Origin: Cristatella mucedo
Taxonomy: Eukaryota > Bryozoa > Phylactolaemata > Cristatellidae
Assembly: GCA_009760855.2 (NCBI GenBank)
Contig: WPIO01000006.1
Coordinates: 6,846,001 to 6,910,000, forward strand
Length of the DNA stretch: 64,000 nucleotides
Reading direction: 5' to 3'
Part shown: piece by piece, positions 11,014-23,776 of the stretch
Layout of the letters: each line of letters opens with the position of its first letter
Numbering within the stretch: position 1 is the first letter of the stretch
Position numbers and translations under genes: made by a program
Notes under the pieces: generated by a model
The model's input: only the letters and a program-made list of their open reading frames with translations
What the model was told of the DNA's origin: nothing
Database searches by the model: none

Positions 11014-12530
11014 ATACTGTAATGTAATGTATCTCCGTCTGCAACTCCACAAAGTCATAAATACTATGTGGGTGTTACGCAGGAGAGTTTTGTATGGCGC
11101 ACTCACAACAGACTTTATCTCACGCAACAAAGAGAAAGTGGAAAGCATAGCAGAGTCAGGAGAGCAGTTGTTATAGTGAGTAGCATGGAAGTAGCAGCTC
11201 AGGACCACTGAAAAGGATGATCCATAGTCGGCAGTAGGAGAGTAGTTGTCGTTGCTCAAGAATTGTGGAAGCGAGTTCCACAGTCTAGGACCTGCAGAGC
11301 TAAAGCTTCTGTCGCCAACGGTCTTTAAGAGGAGGAATGGGACAGCTAATTTATTGTCCATACAGGACCTCAGGGCGAGAAGAGGCTGAAACTGATGCAG
11401 CAGTTCAGCTAGGTACGAAGGAGCCAAGCCGTGGCGGGCCTTGTGGGTCAGCGTTAGAACCTTGCTCTGAATCCGTCAGTCGATCGGCATCCATCTTAGC
11501 ACTTTTAGCAAAGGAGACACGTGCTCAAACTTCTGGGACCTGAAGACTAGCCTTGCAGCCATATTCATAGTCAGCTGCAGTGGCCTAATTGCTTTCTCAT
11601 GTAGCCCAGCCATAATGGAATTACAAGAATCAAGCCAAGACAGAACTAAAGAGCTAGTTAAATGTTTTACCAGCCACTGTGGAAGACAGCTCCTAATCTT
11701 GGATAGGCATCGAACGTGATGGCTAGCTGTAGAAGCAGTCTTCTGAATGAAGCCTTGAAAATTGAGGCAGCTGTCGAAAACGACACCTCGATTTCGAGCA
11801 CGTGGTGATGGTCGCACAATAGCATCACCTATTAGAAGAGCAAAGCCTTTTAATCCAGCCACAAGCTTAGGGTGTCCAATGAGCCGCAGTTCGGTTTTAT
11901 CGTCATTTAGATTCAAGAAGATTTCCGACATCCATGATCGAATTTCGGCAAGGCAGGCATTCAATTTTTCAGTTGCTGCAGCAGATTCTGATGGTTTGAA
12001 TGACAAATAAAACTGAGTATCGTCAGCATAAAAGTGATATCTTATTCCATGGACCTTAATCACTTTTCCCAGAGGTTGTGTATAAATGGAGAACAGCAAG
12101 GGACCGAGTACCCTTGAGGGACTCCACAGGTGACCCTTCTCGTGCGTGAGACCTGACCCCCACACGACACGAATTGAACACGATCAGACAAGTACGATTT
12201 AAACCACGACAGTGTTTCGTCTGCCAGACCGATTGTTGTTCTCAATCTTTCAAGTAGAACATCGTGATCAATGGTGCCAAAGGCAGCAAACAGATCTAGC
12301 AGAGCTAGGGCAGTGACATTCCCGTCGTCGTTGGCACGTAGAATGTCTTTCTTAACACGGAGGAGAGCAGTTTTGGTGGAGTGCTGCCTCTTGAACCCTG
12401 ATTGAAATGTTTCTGACATTTCATTCTTTTCACTACGTTCAACCAGCTGCTTAGCAACAATTTTTTCAAGAATCTTTGACAAGAAAGGAAGAAGGGAAAC
12501 TGGGCGATAGTTTGCAAAGACCTATGTGTC
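11014..12530 (-). mobile_element. LINE-B copy inserted in repeat R1
   Basis: On the minus strand this covers the RT to the 3' end. Frames at 12060-12482 and 11476-12165 carry FQSGFKRQHSTKTALLRV, DLFAAFGTIDHDVLLERL and [14 protein letters not shown] (motif C). 10981-11427 carries DNKLAVPFLLLKTVGDRSFS and PRLWNSLPQFL. The ATTAC-type tail is at 11014-11030. The 5' end is truncated at about 12530, exactly where R1 sequence resumes. Confidence 0.85.
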
Positions 12531-12720
12531 TAATGTACTAGTTGTGCCCGTTGGTTTGTTTATGTAGATGTAAATGGGTGCAGTTGCGATGTGCTTATAT
12601 GCATATGTTTAGACACATGGTGCAGTTTATGCCCATGTGTTTGTCTTTGTGCATGCGATTGTGCGTCTAGCTACATTTGTGTGCCTGCGTTCACGTGTAT
12701 TTGTGTCAAGGTACGTTTTG
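12531..12720 (+). repeat. Interspersed repeat R1, copy 2, right piece
   Basis: Shared blocks with the reverse complement of 18630-18830: GGGTGCAGTTG, GTGCTTATATGCATATG, TATGCCCATGTGT, GATTGTGCGTC and GCGTTCACGTGT. Together with 10926-11013 it restores R1 order across the LINE-B insertion. Confidence 0.75.
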
Positions 12721-13597
12721 TGAGCTAGTTATGCACGGGAGCAGACTGCCCTATTCTAGCTTCAATTTGAATAGACAGCTTGGGCTCTCACGATGAAAAT
12801 TCTAAGGTTAGGAGATTCAATTGCCACTTTGACGTACAGGCGTGGTGGCTACCACTCGTACTTGCAGCTGCGGTAGCAAACGATTGCCTGCTGATCGACT
12901 TAAGCCCATGATCTGGGCCTTGACTTAGGAGCAAGAGCTCTCTGCGATAACTAACCCTCAGGGCATAAGGATGTGTGTTGCTTTAAATTGCAGTTCTTTC
13001 TATGGCAACACGCTAACCGTTACGTGTATCGTGATATTGACTCTTTGATATTGATTGATATCGACTAAAAAGCTAACCTTAGCAACTTGTGCATCTCGTA
13101 AGCCTTTGACGAAAGTGATAGCTCGCACCGGTCTGCCTGAGTCAACTGACAAAACGTACCTAATATGCGCAGGCAAATTCCAGCAATGGCAAACGTAAAC
13201 GGCAAGAATAATTTCGTTCGGCAAATTTTTTTCGTACGTAGGCAAACCTAGAGGAGGGTTCAAGATAACCAGTCGAACATGGAGAAGTTTTATAGAATAA
13301 CTTAACGTGTCGAGGCGCCGAGCATGAGAGACTGTATCCTTATTCTTACGAGAGGACTAAGCTGGTTCAACGTGATAGTTATACAGATTTTTCGGCCAAT
13401 TCCTTGTCTAAGTGCCTCGGCAAATCATCGTATTGCTAATGTAATCGCCGTATCTTGCCTGAGTGGCTCATATCCGGTGAGCGCCCGACTTGCACCCACC
13501 CACTTGCATCACGGAGCGAGATCAAGAGCGCCCAAAATCCCGTATAAGTCCAACATTAGATTTCCAAATCGGTGACATGGCGTCGTGGCGTAATGTG
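12721..13597. other. Unassigned sequence
   Basis: No conserved frame was recognised. The motif GTCGAGGCGCCGAGCATG near 13310 recalls a short stretch next to R2 at 20160, but the match is too short to call. Confidence 0.35.
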
Positions 13598-13985
13598 AAG
13601 TAATGGCGAGAAGTGGAGTAATGTGGCAACTGCGACGCTCACGACAGACCAGCCTAGCTACCGAGTTTTGCACTAGCTGTAATCGCCTGATCGCACATGC
13701 TGGTAGGCCAGTAAGCAGTGAGTTGCAGAAGTCGAGACGGGATGTCATGAATGCATGGACCAACTTGGACGTGGTATCCTTATCTAAACAAGCCCGAATT
13801 TTAGCAATGTTATTTAGCTTAAAATAGGCTGATTTGACTGTGGAACGAGAGGTCGCTTTGGAATATGACACCTAGATTTCGAGCTGATTTAACAGGAGAT
13901 ATGCTGGCAGAGCCACTTTTGAGCGGCAGCCTTTCCAATTTGTGAATCACACTGGGTTTGCCCATGACTAGTAATGACTAACTTA
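13598..13985 (-). mobile_element. LINE-A internal fragment
   Basis: Minus frame 13509-13871 reads LVHAFMTSRLDFCNSLLTG and LVCRERRSCHITPLLA. It is close in sequence to the copy at 6700-6930. There is no hairpin or tail, so both ends are broken. Confidence 0.8.
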
Positions 13986-16400
13986 AGGCGAAAGCTCAAT
14001 ATTAACCAAGATCTTCATCCAAGAAAGGGGCAAGGTAGGACCAGAACTACATAACGCTCAAAAAGAAACTATTATTTACTCGTGATAAAATTGCATAGCT
14101 TCTGTGCACACTGGACGGTGGTAATTCTTCGCAAAAGTCTCAGTACAAACTTTATGGTTCCATATGGTAAACCACAGTAGTAAACACGCAGGCTTTCATT
14201 GACTTTCACCAATTCTAATTGCCCTTAGACGGATGCTGCTGGTTAATTGCACGCCTCAGTCAAACATCGTTTACCTTCACGAACAGCTTTGCGCAGAAAA
14301 GTACCAGGCTTCAGTCGCGAGGATCGGGTTAATGGAGGATTGAAATGACTGGCTGAGCCGATCTCGAGTCAAGTAGCCAGCGTGACGTGCTGCAATGGAT
14401 GAGGTCGAGGTACTCGCTGGCCTCGTATGGAAAACCATTCCTACAGTGGAGCGGTTTTCTGTACTCAAAGCACTCTCGCGAAGCGAACCGAATTCGATCA
14501 ATGTGCAGCAATCGCAGAGGGCTTCAATGCCTTGGTGTATCGAAGGCAGACCTTAATTTTAGGTAACTGCACAACAAGCCAACACGTGCTCGAGTGCATG
14601 AAACGCCGTTCTCTCGTGGCTGAAAATTAGCAGTGGTCAGGTGCATGTCTGCGTCCTCAAGATATACATGTACTTGCGAGCGTGTTTCGCGCGTAGAGTT
14701 CAACACTGCCAGTGTCTAACTATTATATAATCATTCTGACGCCCCATCATTAACCTGATCGCAGCATAGAAGAATAGCTGCACGTCATCGACAAATGCGC
14801 CAAGAGCACGCTTCTGCTCGAAAAAAAATTACAAAACCACGTAAATGTCAGTGGTCAACAGCTTTTAATTGAAGTAATTCACAGCCCATTTAAAGTTCCT
14901 CGGTTCACAGATCCTAAGAAATACTATGGTGAGCGATCGTTTGAATGATAGCTCGTCGACTGTGGCCTCCGCCTGTTCCCTTCCAGGAACAAAACAGTTC
15001 CACGAGCGACTCATAAGAATGAGAAGTATGCATATCGCGATTGAATTATTTTCAAAACGTAAGCCACTGCATTGACGGTTGAGCTATCTCAACCGACGTC
15101 CAGTCTGAGCTAGCTTACATTGTCTTAAGAGCCTTAGCAAAATACATGTTATTACGTTGTATTATTACGGAGACGCTTATTGCCGGAAATCCCGACAAGT
15201 AACGATGGGGTTTGTTTTTTCTTGTTGCTATGTGTGTGCGGCAGCCACACACAGGAAAAGATGGCTCAGATAGACTCCCTTTATTTCGAAACGAGGAAAC
15301 GGGCCGTATTGGGGCGGGGGGGGGGCGCCCGGCTACCTGAAGAACCGCTCAGCGCATCCAAAAGTGGGTCCGCTGTCAGCCGGAAAAGGCCGATGGCTGG
15401 GCGAGCCGGCTAGCCTGACGCCTGTATTTGCAACTTTAGGACAGTACCACCTACTAAGACAGATTTAAACTTTCCAAGCACCTTTGCGAAAAAGTATATC
15501 ACTTTTTCACATTGTCTCCTAACAGGTAAATTAATGAGCTAGCTACTTTGCCTCTAATCTTATCAGATGCTTGCCGAGCTTGAGCAACAGGTCACTGCGT
15601 GTACGACCGGCGATGTTTCTGCAATGCAAAATTTTTTCACTTGATGATACCTTGTCGTTACGCTAGTGCATTTAGATTGTCTCCATACCATAGGATGCAA
15701 CCAAAAGTACGCAAGGAGATGCTAAGAGGCACTGTCAAGTCATGTGAGGCACAGGCCTTGGTGCTGAGCCAGAATGTGTAAACTCGAGAAGACTCTGAAG
15801 TAGCCATGATTTGTGCGTGGCAATAGAATGTTTGGAGAGCGCCTGTATGCGCAAGGTTAGTGTGTTAAAATAATTCTACGATTGGTAATATTTTGGGCGT
15901 GACAGACCCACACATATGAAGCGGTTGTTCCAGTTTTTTTGGCAGGAACTCGTTTAATTATTTCTGTAGGCTGTTTCCTTCATCTACCGCAGAGCCCTTT
16001 GAGACTAGTGCAAAGTAGAGCTTGTCTGAAAAATGCCTGCCAGACAAACGCCACCATTTGCCGATTCCTCATCGCGGTTGTCTGCCTGGCCTTTTTGCCG
16101 GTTGCCAAGGTAGCGCTTGACCAAAATTTTGTTATGCCACATTTGCTCTTAAGAAGTGGCAGGTAAGTGAAAGCTTAAACGCTCTTTCCGCTGCTGCTTA
16201 TTATAGGTTCGCGAGGTGCTGGACTGTTTATGTAATACCGATGCTCAGTCTTAATAAAATTGTACAATTTGCCATCGCAAGGGGAATGAGTAGTCATTCT
16301 GACATAAAGCAGCCACCTATAAAGTGAAAAAAATCACAAGAGCTACCTACCTCTTAACTGAAGGGGCCTTGGCAAACAGCATACAGTTTTCTAGACAAAC
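13986..16400. other. Unassigned region
   Basis: 2.4 kb with no recognised gene or family. Short open frames (for example 14277-14501 and 15180-15413) have no domain signature. A G run with GC-rich flanks lies at 15311-15345. Confidence 0.35.
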
Positions 16401-16505
16401 ATTTCAGGCAGGCTTACATTCTTTAGAAAAAATTGCATATCTGTAGGCATTTCATTCAAGGCAGGCTAACATTCTTTAGAAAAAATTGTATATCTGTAGG
16501 AATTT
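16401..16505. repeat. 53-bp tandem duplication
   Basis: Two copies of a unit with CATTCTTTAGAAAAAATTG and ATCTGTAGG start at 16407 and 16460. They differ at a few positions. Confidence 0.85.
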
Positions 16506-16546
16506 ACCTGCTGTCTCTAAAACATAGTTTACAAACCGGCTATGGT

Positions 16547-16609
16547 GCTATGTACAATGTATAATATACATTGTACAATGTATAATATACATTGTACATT
16601 GTACATAGC
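16547..16609. repeat. Palindromic snap-back repeat
   Basis: The 63-bp segment begins GCTATGTACAATGT and ends with its exact reverse complement. Inside, a 21-bp unit with TACAATGTAT, AAT and ATACATTGTA is repeated twice and is itself a hairpin with 10-bp arms. It could extrude as a cruciform. Confidence 0.85.
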
Positions 16610-17899
16610 TTATACAGTGAGCCGAAAGCTCGCGGCCCTAGGTTGGCAATACAAATCTCAGGCACCCGATGTGCGATCAAGCTTGAACAAGCAGCTTGAA
16701 CTTCGAGAATTCTCCTCAAATAGCAACTCAGGTGTTGAAGAAGGGCCGCATCTGCGATACGCTATGTACACTATTGAGCCTAGGGGCCAGTTGCTGTACT
16801 GCACGATCCTGATGGCGGGTTACAGTCCTGCCAGTGGCATTTCTTTATACCCCCATGCAAGCCTGAGTGATCGCCTCTGCAGGCTGTTCTGCCTGCTACA
16901 AAAACAAGAGACTCTAAATCACCTAACGATTAAATAAGTTCTACCTTTACTGGATTCACATCCACGTGTATGATAAAAAACTAAGCATTAGAGCTAGGGA
17001 TAATACGTACACCTTAACGGTTTCCTTTCGAAATTTGGAGCATCCATGATGCAACATGGGCCATCGAAGCTCGCACTAGCAAAACGTCTTCGAGGGCTGG
17101 AATAGTGCGATTTTAATGAAGGCCAGGCGCCCACATCTCAGCTTATACAAATTAGTGACATACCTGGGGCCTGATACTGTAGAGGCTTCCATGCAAACTC
17201 GCACTATACGAACAAGGGCACACGACAGACACACGATATGTGAAGTGCTGGCAGCACACGAAGCAGCAGAGGCTTCAAATACTACGCACAGCATTGGTGG
17301 CAGATACATTGCTAGTAGAAGCCGTCCTTGCTAAGCTGGCACACGTTATTGGCCAGCATCTCGAAGACATTGCAATGCCTATGGTTTCCTAGGAAACCAT
17401 AGGGGAATGATACATGTAATACATATTATAATGACCGCATACTAAGTTTTAATTTATAAGCCTTTTGCATGCCAAACAATGTCAATGCGACCAAGTATAA
17501 TTCAGATCGTGTGTGCCGATTATTCGTGGCGATTAAAGCACAATTGTAATAGCACCTGACACATGCTGAAGTACAGCACAACAAACACTTCTAAACACAC
17601 ACAAGCAAGTGACGATAGTAAGAGCATGACGTCGTCGCAAGCCATCAAGACCTCGTTTGTGAAAATGGTCTGCGGTTTTCTATTGCTGGCAAATGTAGGG
17701 CTACACTCTAGGTACCGGATAGCAAGCACAAACCGGACATTTTTTAGTCGACTGGCATGTAGCCAAAAGCCTCTAATAAATAATTTCTGCAAATTGCACA
17801 TAATGTTTAAATGAATGATGACATACTAGACAAGACATGTTGCTTTACGATGGAAGCATAATCACCATCACAAAAATTAAACAGCACACAGACACACTT
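16610..17899. other. Unassigned region with a 26-bp palindrome
   Basis: No supported gene. A perfect palindrome centred on TTTCCTAGGAAA occupies 17378-17403. Frames at 17116-17334 and 17520-17814 have no recognised domain. Confidence 0.4.
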
Positions 17900-18470
17900 T
17901 AAGTATCCTGACTTGACTCTACTGCTATTGTGGTCGTCTAGTGACAGGTCACTTTGGAACAGGAAACGATGATTTTCTGGAGATATTCTGGCTATGTCGA
18001 GTCTGAGTGTCACACTTTTAAATTTCGAAGTCACGCAAGGTTTCCTCATAACACATAAGTTGATTTTATAATCATTCACTTGAGGAAGCTTGCTAACATC
18101 TATGGGCAGATGTCAGCAATACTGGCAGCAAGTTGGAGCAGGAGGAGTTGAGAGAGAATTTTACGTGCCGGATGGCGGAATGGAGGGATGAAAGCGTATA
18201 TACAGCTCTGCGTGACATGTGCATTGAAGTGTAAGCCTAGATTGTGCTTGACGATCGCACCGGCAAGAGGGGAGTATACATGGTGAGTATAAGCGGACCA
18301 GGCAGAGTCCTGAGGTACCCTGCACTTTGGTGGTTCCTCGGATGATCATTGTCCGTATACATCAACACTATGGAGCCTCCAACTAAGATAGGACCTAAAC
18401 CATTACAGCACACTGCCAGTGGTGCCCAGGCGAGATGAGAGGCGTTCGAGAAGGACTATGAGCTGCATGC
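17900..18470 (-). mobile_element. LINE-A fragment, decayed
   Basis: The minus strand matches the RT C-terminal half: the region with NDYKINLCVMRKP and FQSDLSLDDH, and the motif near 18310 equivalent to YGVPQGS. It lacks a tail and is truncated at both ends. Confidence 0.7.
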
Positions 18471-18624
18471 AGTATGCTATCCTTTGTTGACCACTGTAAG
18501 CATATTAGAGAAACAACAAATTCAGGTCAAAGCTGACAGATACAGAGCACCCATAATTCACACTACCAGCAAATGCGCTCTAACATACTTGCAGCCATGC
18601 ACAGGTTTGGAAACACACATGCAC

Positions 18625-19470
18625 ATATGTTAACGTGAATGCCTCTGCCCATGCATAACAAGCACATGCAATGTACTCGGGCACACGTGAACGCATGCAC
18701 ACAAACATGTCTGGACGCACAATCGAATGCACAAACACGAACATATGGGCATACAATGCTCCATGGGTCTAAACATATACATATAAGCACAACTGCACCC
18801 ATTCGCACCCATACAAACACGCAGACACTACTAATACAGTATTTCAACAAATAATCTACGATATCACATGCACTGAATACAATAGCAGCTGGGAGAAAAA
18901 AATAGCAATATCTGTGCAGTTTCTTCTTGTACAGGCACTAGGTTTTAAAGAGATCTTGTAACCAAGGTTGACATTAGTGTAATAGCTTAAAAGAAGCATA
19001 ATGATGTGCCTTGTTACAGGATGTCGCACATAGACACAAGCCTGAAAAAGACTGCAAAGCACATCGACCAGAGAAGTCAGCTCAACATTATTGGTGGCTG
19101 ACGACAGGTATGTATATCACTAGCTGAGGTAAACACTTCATACTAACTATCCGGTTCACTTAACGCTTGATTGTTGTTGACATTCGCTCTTAGGTAAATC
19201 ATATGGTCAAGGAGTCCCGATAGGTGGTGCACAGTACCAGCTCGTGCAGACTTTCGAAAGACCTGCAATTGCACACACGCATGTACATCCAGCCAGATGC
19301 CACATATAAAGCAATGCCTAAAAGATGCTCAGTTCTTTTGGCCGTCATAGAATACACTTTGGCTGCCGTTGACGTCACGAGTCAGAAGGCACATTCGAGC
19401 TGCTGATTTAAGTTTATCAACTAAGAGCAGAGGCAGAACCGCCCGGTCATTTACAATTTCGCAAAATTCA
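18625..19470 (-). repeat. Interspersed repeat R1, copy 3 (longest)
   Basis: On the minus strand this contains all segments seen separately in the copies at 7513-8178, 10926-11013 and 12531-12720, in the same order, over about 845 bp. Its identity is unknown; the short open frames are not conserved beyond stretches such as VRHPVTR. Confidence 0.75.
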
Positions 19471-19804
19471 TCATGCTGCTATACACTGCCAGAGCAATTC
19501 CTAATGCTTGTTAAACAACTACTGTACACAAGCGTGCACGTAAAATCATGTACGAACGACAGAGGTCAGGTTGAGGAGTGTGCTTTCACGTGAACACAAG
19601 CATATAGCTCCCGCGCGAGTTTGTACAGTAAATGGTGACCCGGTGACCCAGAATGTACATCAGCTGCTAGTAAAAGGGTCAGTCTACGATCGGTTTGCGC
19701 CCCGTAGTCCAATCGTTTGCGATTGGAAGCCGATTGGTAAACTGATGTTTTGGCCTGTTTGTTCTTTGTATTTTCGCGATCTGACCCGTCTATTCTTTTC
19801 GGCT

Positions 19805-19890
19805 CCATAGCTTGTAAATTGCCTAGAAAGAGGTTAAGTTCTCCTAGGGCATTTATATATACACATTCATTAGCATTATTATTATTGTTA
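19805..19890 (+). mobile_element. LINE-A/SINE2 3' tail fragment
   Basis: TTGCCTAGAAAGAGGTTAAG, TTCTCCTAGGGC and an (ATT)n tail match the LINE-A terminus. Confidence 0.65.
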
Positions 19891-19914
19891 CTAAAAGTCA
19901 AGTACGAATGATTA

Positions 19915-20180
19915 GTAGAAAAAATGCTTATATTTACATCGGCACCGGTCTCTACCTATGTGCACTCCGTCCATAGCCATATTTTTGAAAACGCGGACGA
20001 TGACAAGAGTTTCCAAATTAATAAAGTACCGTAATTAAGCGATTCCATCGCGTTCCTTATTTTTGTACCAACCGCTTGACTAACGACGGCGGATCGTAAG
20101 ACTCGGGGGTAAAATGAAGGGGCGGCGAGTTTCGAGAAAAGCCTCGCCACTAGAGCATGCGGAGTCGAGGCGCCGTGGGA
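19915..20180 (-). repeat. Interspersed repeat R2, copy 2
   Basis: The reverse complement aligns in order with 5186-5430 (blocks GGACGGAGTGC, CGGTGCCGAT, AATAAGGAACG, CTCGCCGCCC). Indels of several bases separate the blocks. Confidence 0.6.
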
Positions 20181-21337
20181 CGCACGATAGGAGGGCCTAA
20201 TACTACCGTCTAGAGGAGTGCGAAAGCCAGAGCCTAGAAAGGTTTAATTTAGCTGCAGCCGTACAACTATCATTCTGCAAGCATAAAGCAGAAAAACTCA
20301 TGCATATTGCATATGCAAGGCATCAGTTACTCCAAATGCACTGTTTAGTTATTTTAATAACATATTTTAATTTTTATTATTTTATAATGTTTAGTTATTG
20401 ACGGGAAATACAAGGTTGAACGACCGCGCGCGCGCGCGCGCGCGCGAGCGAGCGATGAACTCAGCCGCGACCGCCGCCAGCTCGGAAGACCGAGCCATAT
20501 ATATATATAATTATGACAAACCAATTCGCATGACAACTTAATTTTAGTAAACTCATTTTTATAAATTCAAACATTATTAGTATTCACTGCGCAGACAAAA
20601 GCATCTCTTGGAAACGGAAATGCTACTTCTGTAATTAGTATCTGCGCATGGCCGTCGCAACCATTGGCGGGATCGGGGCACCTCGCGGACTGTCTCTCGT
20701 CAGCGGTCTCTGTCGGAAGCCGGATATCCGTTGCCACGCTCTGGTAAGCGCTCAATGTTTATGTGTATACGCACTACCGAAAAGACGGGCATGCCGTTGC
20801 ATGTTAGTCACGGCTGCTACTTTTATCTCTTGTCTTAATCGGTCGGGAGACCAACTTATTCAACCCCCGACCCTGTGCGATCCTCACGTGCTGTACACGC
20901 GGGTCCTGGGTCCGCTTGCGGGCTCGGCAGGTTCCCCTCGGCTCACAGCACTAGAAAATAAGTGGGGTAAAGTACTCCAGATCACAGGGAAGGCACGCAG
21001 ACAACTAAATTCGGGCTCCTCAGTCCACGTGGTCCACAGTATGGCTAGCGCTACCTCTCAATTCCTGGCGTTATATTGATCGGCGCTCTTGGGGCCAGCC
21101 GGCCATTGCCTCCTCTTATCAGATAGACCTGTGTGAGCAGATGTGTCAGTCCTTTTGCCAGGGTTCGACGAATTCCCGCAATCTACACTTGATTTAGCGA
21201 AAATAGGCAGGAATGCGGCGGCGTGCTTTTATTTCGAGTGAATATTGTTGTACACGCTCGTTGTAATGTATCTGCAAAAATTCACGCCAGTCTAGCTTCC
21301 TTAAAAACATTGTTGAATCACAGATGCGCAATACAAA
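20181..21337. other. Unassigned region
   Basis: A plus-strand frame at 20648 begins MAVATIGGIGAPRGLSLVSG and meets a donor-like CTG/GTAAGC at about 20743, so it could be a first exon. There is no downstream exon or domain to support it. I do not call a gene. Confidence 0.25.
20425..20446. repeat. (CG)11 dinucleotide run
   Basis: Eleven uninterrupted CG dinucleotides are followed by GAGCGAGCG. A short (TA)n lies at about 20497-20508. CG alternation of this length is prone to Z-DNA. Confidence 0.95.
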
Positions 21338-22325
21338 ATGCCCACGTCTGCGGTCAACCATCGTCTTAACCGCTCCCACGTTAGCTCCTTAGGTAGTGAT
21401 CCTTGTGATGGCCTAGCTGATCGCTTCTGTAGCTTCTTTGTCAACAGGATAAGAAAAATCATGTTGATAAAACCACTACTACTAGTTATGTTCAAACCAA
21501 GTGGGATTCAGAAATTGGAAAACCAAACGATCGAAATCGGTTCTGCCAGCACGTGTCCTGTTGAATCTGCACGAAATCTAGGTGTTCAGTTTCAAAGTAA
21601 CCTTTCGTTAGACGGCCTCATCAGCTCCACAGTCAAGTCTGCCGACTTTCAGCTACATAATATTGCTAAAGTTGGGGCTTGCTTAGACAGGGACACTATA
21701 TTTAAATTGGTCCATGCATTTGTGACATCCCGACTTGACTTCTGTAAATTGCTTGCCGGTCCACCGTCCTGTTCAATTAGGCAATTACAGTTGGTGCAAA
21801 ACTTTGCAGCCAGGCTTTGCTTGTCGTGAGCGTCGCAGTTGCAACATCATACCACTTCTCGCTGACCTGCGCTGGCCTCTCAATCGAGCAGCACATCGAC
21901 TTCAAGTTTTAAGTCACACACTTTTAGGTCCCTTATTCTTTGGCTCCAGCCTACCTACCAGATCTACTCTTCCACCAGGCTCAGAATCGTACCACCTGCC
22001 TCCCTAAACCGAATCGTTTGCTGTCAGCTCGTACGAACCTCAAGTCGCTTGGAGATTCTGTCTTGAGGTCGTATGCGTCCAAATCCTGGAACTCACTTCC
22101 GACTGGTGTTACGACATTCCCTGACTTTGTGACATTTAAAAAGAAGCTAAAATCTATTTATGACTGCAGTTACGGTTCCATGTGATTCTAACCATGTTAT
22201 GCTTGTTGTCATTGAGCATGCTACCACTAACCATTCGATCATGCTTTCTTTGCAGCAAATGTAAAGTGCATAGAAAGAGACCCAAGTTCTCTGAGGTTGC
22301 AATATAGATGTGTTATTATTATAAT
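21338..22325 (+). mobile_element. LINE-A copy with internal deletion
   Basis: It begins with pre-RT sequence (GLADRFCSFFVNRIRKI), jumps at about 21465 to the region after RT motif C, and continues with LHNIAKVGACLDRDT and FVTSRLDFC. Frameshifts follow. The 3' hairpin and tail are at about 22257-22325. The RT core is deleted. Confidence 0.8.
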
Positions 22326-22940
22326 TGCAACCCACCACTTGGGGTGCTCACTTACAATTGTGCAAAATTTGGTCGGTACATTATAACGACCGTTTAATAG
22401 AAAGTTGACTCGAAATTCGAGCTTCGAAACCGATTTCTGGTTGATTTTCACATAATTAAAGAGTGGATTGAGGTAATTCGGCAACCCACTGGGGCACAGA
22501 GCAGGAATGTGGCTAGCTAGCTCGACTGGGTTAATAGGGGGGCACTTCATGGCTGGCACATATGTAGTAGGAGTGTCCATGTTTTCCGGTGAGTGACCTT
22601 CTAAACTATAGGGCGATTTGCATATACCACTGTACAGCTTAGCTTGCCAGCAACTCGGCCCTGCTATATGAGCATTTTGCAGGTATTTTATCTTAAAACA
22701 GGTGCATGAGAATTGAATGGGATTGTCTCGGGCATGGCTCTGTCACGTATGGTAAACAAGGTCACAGCTTCCCTGCTGTTGTCATTCGCGTCCGGGCTAA
22801 TATGGAAAGACGTAAAGAAAAGAGACCTGACAGAGAGCCACGGAGTGAGCAAGAGAGCCCGACGTTCAGTCAGAGGGGGAGTAAGCCAGATAGTGTCCGA
22901 CAGACTGCCAGCGAGTGATTGACACAGACTGGGCAAGATC

Positions 22941-22944
<4 letters not shown>
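22326..22944. other. Unassigned sequence
   Basis: No gene or known repeat was recognised. Purine-rich sequence precedes the GA tract. Confidence 0.4.

Positions 22945-23027
<83 letters not shown>
22945..23027. repeat. (GA)n microsatellite
   Basis: An uninterrupted GA tract of about 83 bp. Confidence 0.97.
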
Positions 23028-23031
<4 letters not shown>

Positions 23032-23514
23032 TGACGATGCAGCACTAAGGAAAAGTTCGGCTGTGTGCTGAGCAGTTTTGAAAGCGATCGCCCTGTGCTC
23101 ACGGCGAATTCCTGGCACTTGAGCGTCAAAGAAGTACTAAACTAAGCCGCTGTCTGGAAAGGCTCTTGGGAGTTATTCCCTACCTATCCCTACCTGCCTG
23201 GACCCGTATCTTCAAGTCAGGGAGCAGATGTGGTATCTCGTTGCCGACCACGGCGCCCAATTGCAATTGAAGCATATGTGTACGACAGGATTGGGCTTGA
23301 GCACTTACGTGTAAGCATTGAGCACTGTCGACTGATAGTCTTGACAATAGCAGAACAGTAGACCTGTTACCAAGTGGTTGAAGGGTCTTCCTGTACTGGA
23401 GGCAAAACTTCTTTAGTCCCCAGTCCCACGGTAGGCAACCGTTCTGTATTTTGAAATTTGGCAAGGATTTGAAACGATCAAATGAGTGTTGATTTGTGGA
23501 AAACTGCTGTCCTC

Positions 23515-23665
<151 letters not shown>

Positions 23666-23776
23666 TGGTCTCTCCACTCTTCGTTGAAGAGCCGTTGCCA
23701 TGTGCACAGCTCGTCAGCTATGCGTGTCGTGCTTCTCATCGACCGAAGTGACTCTCTTGACTGTTGGGCACTAGAT

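Noticed and set aside
20648-20743. First exon of a gene (MAVATIGGIGAPRG...)
   Set aside because: There is a donor-like GTAAGC, but no second exon or homology could be identified.
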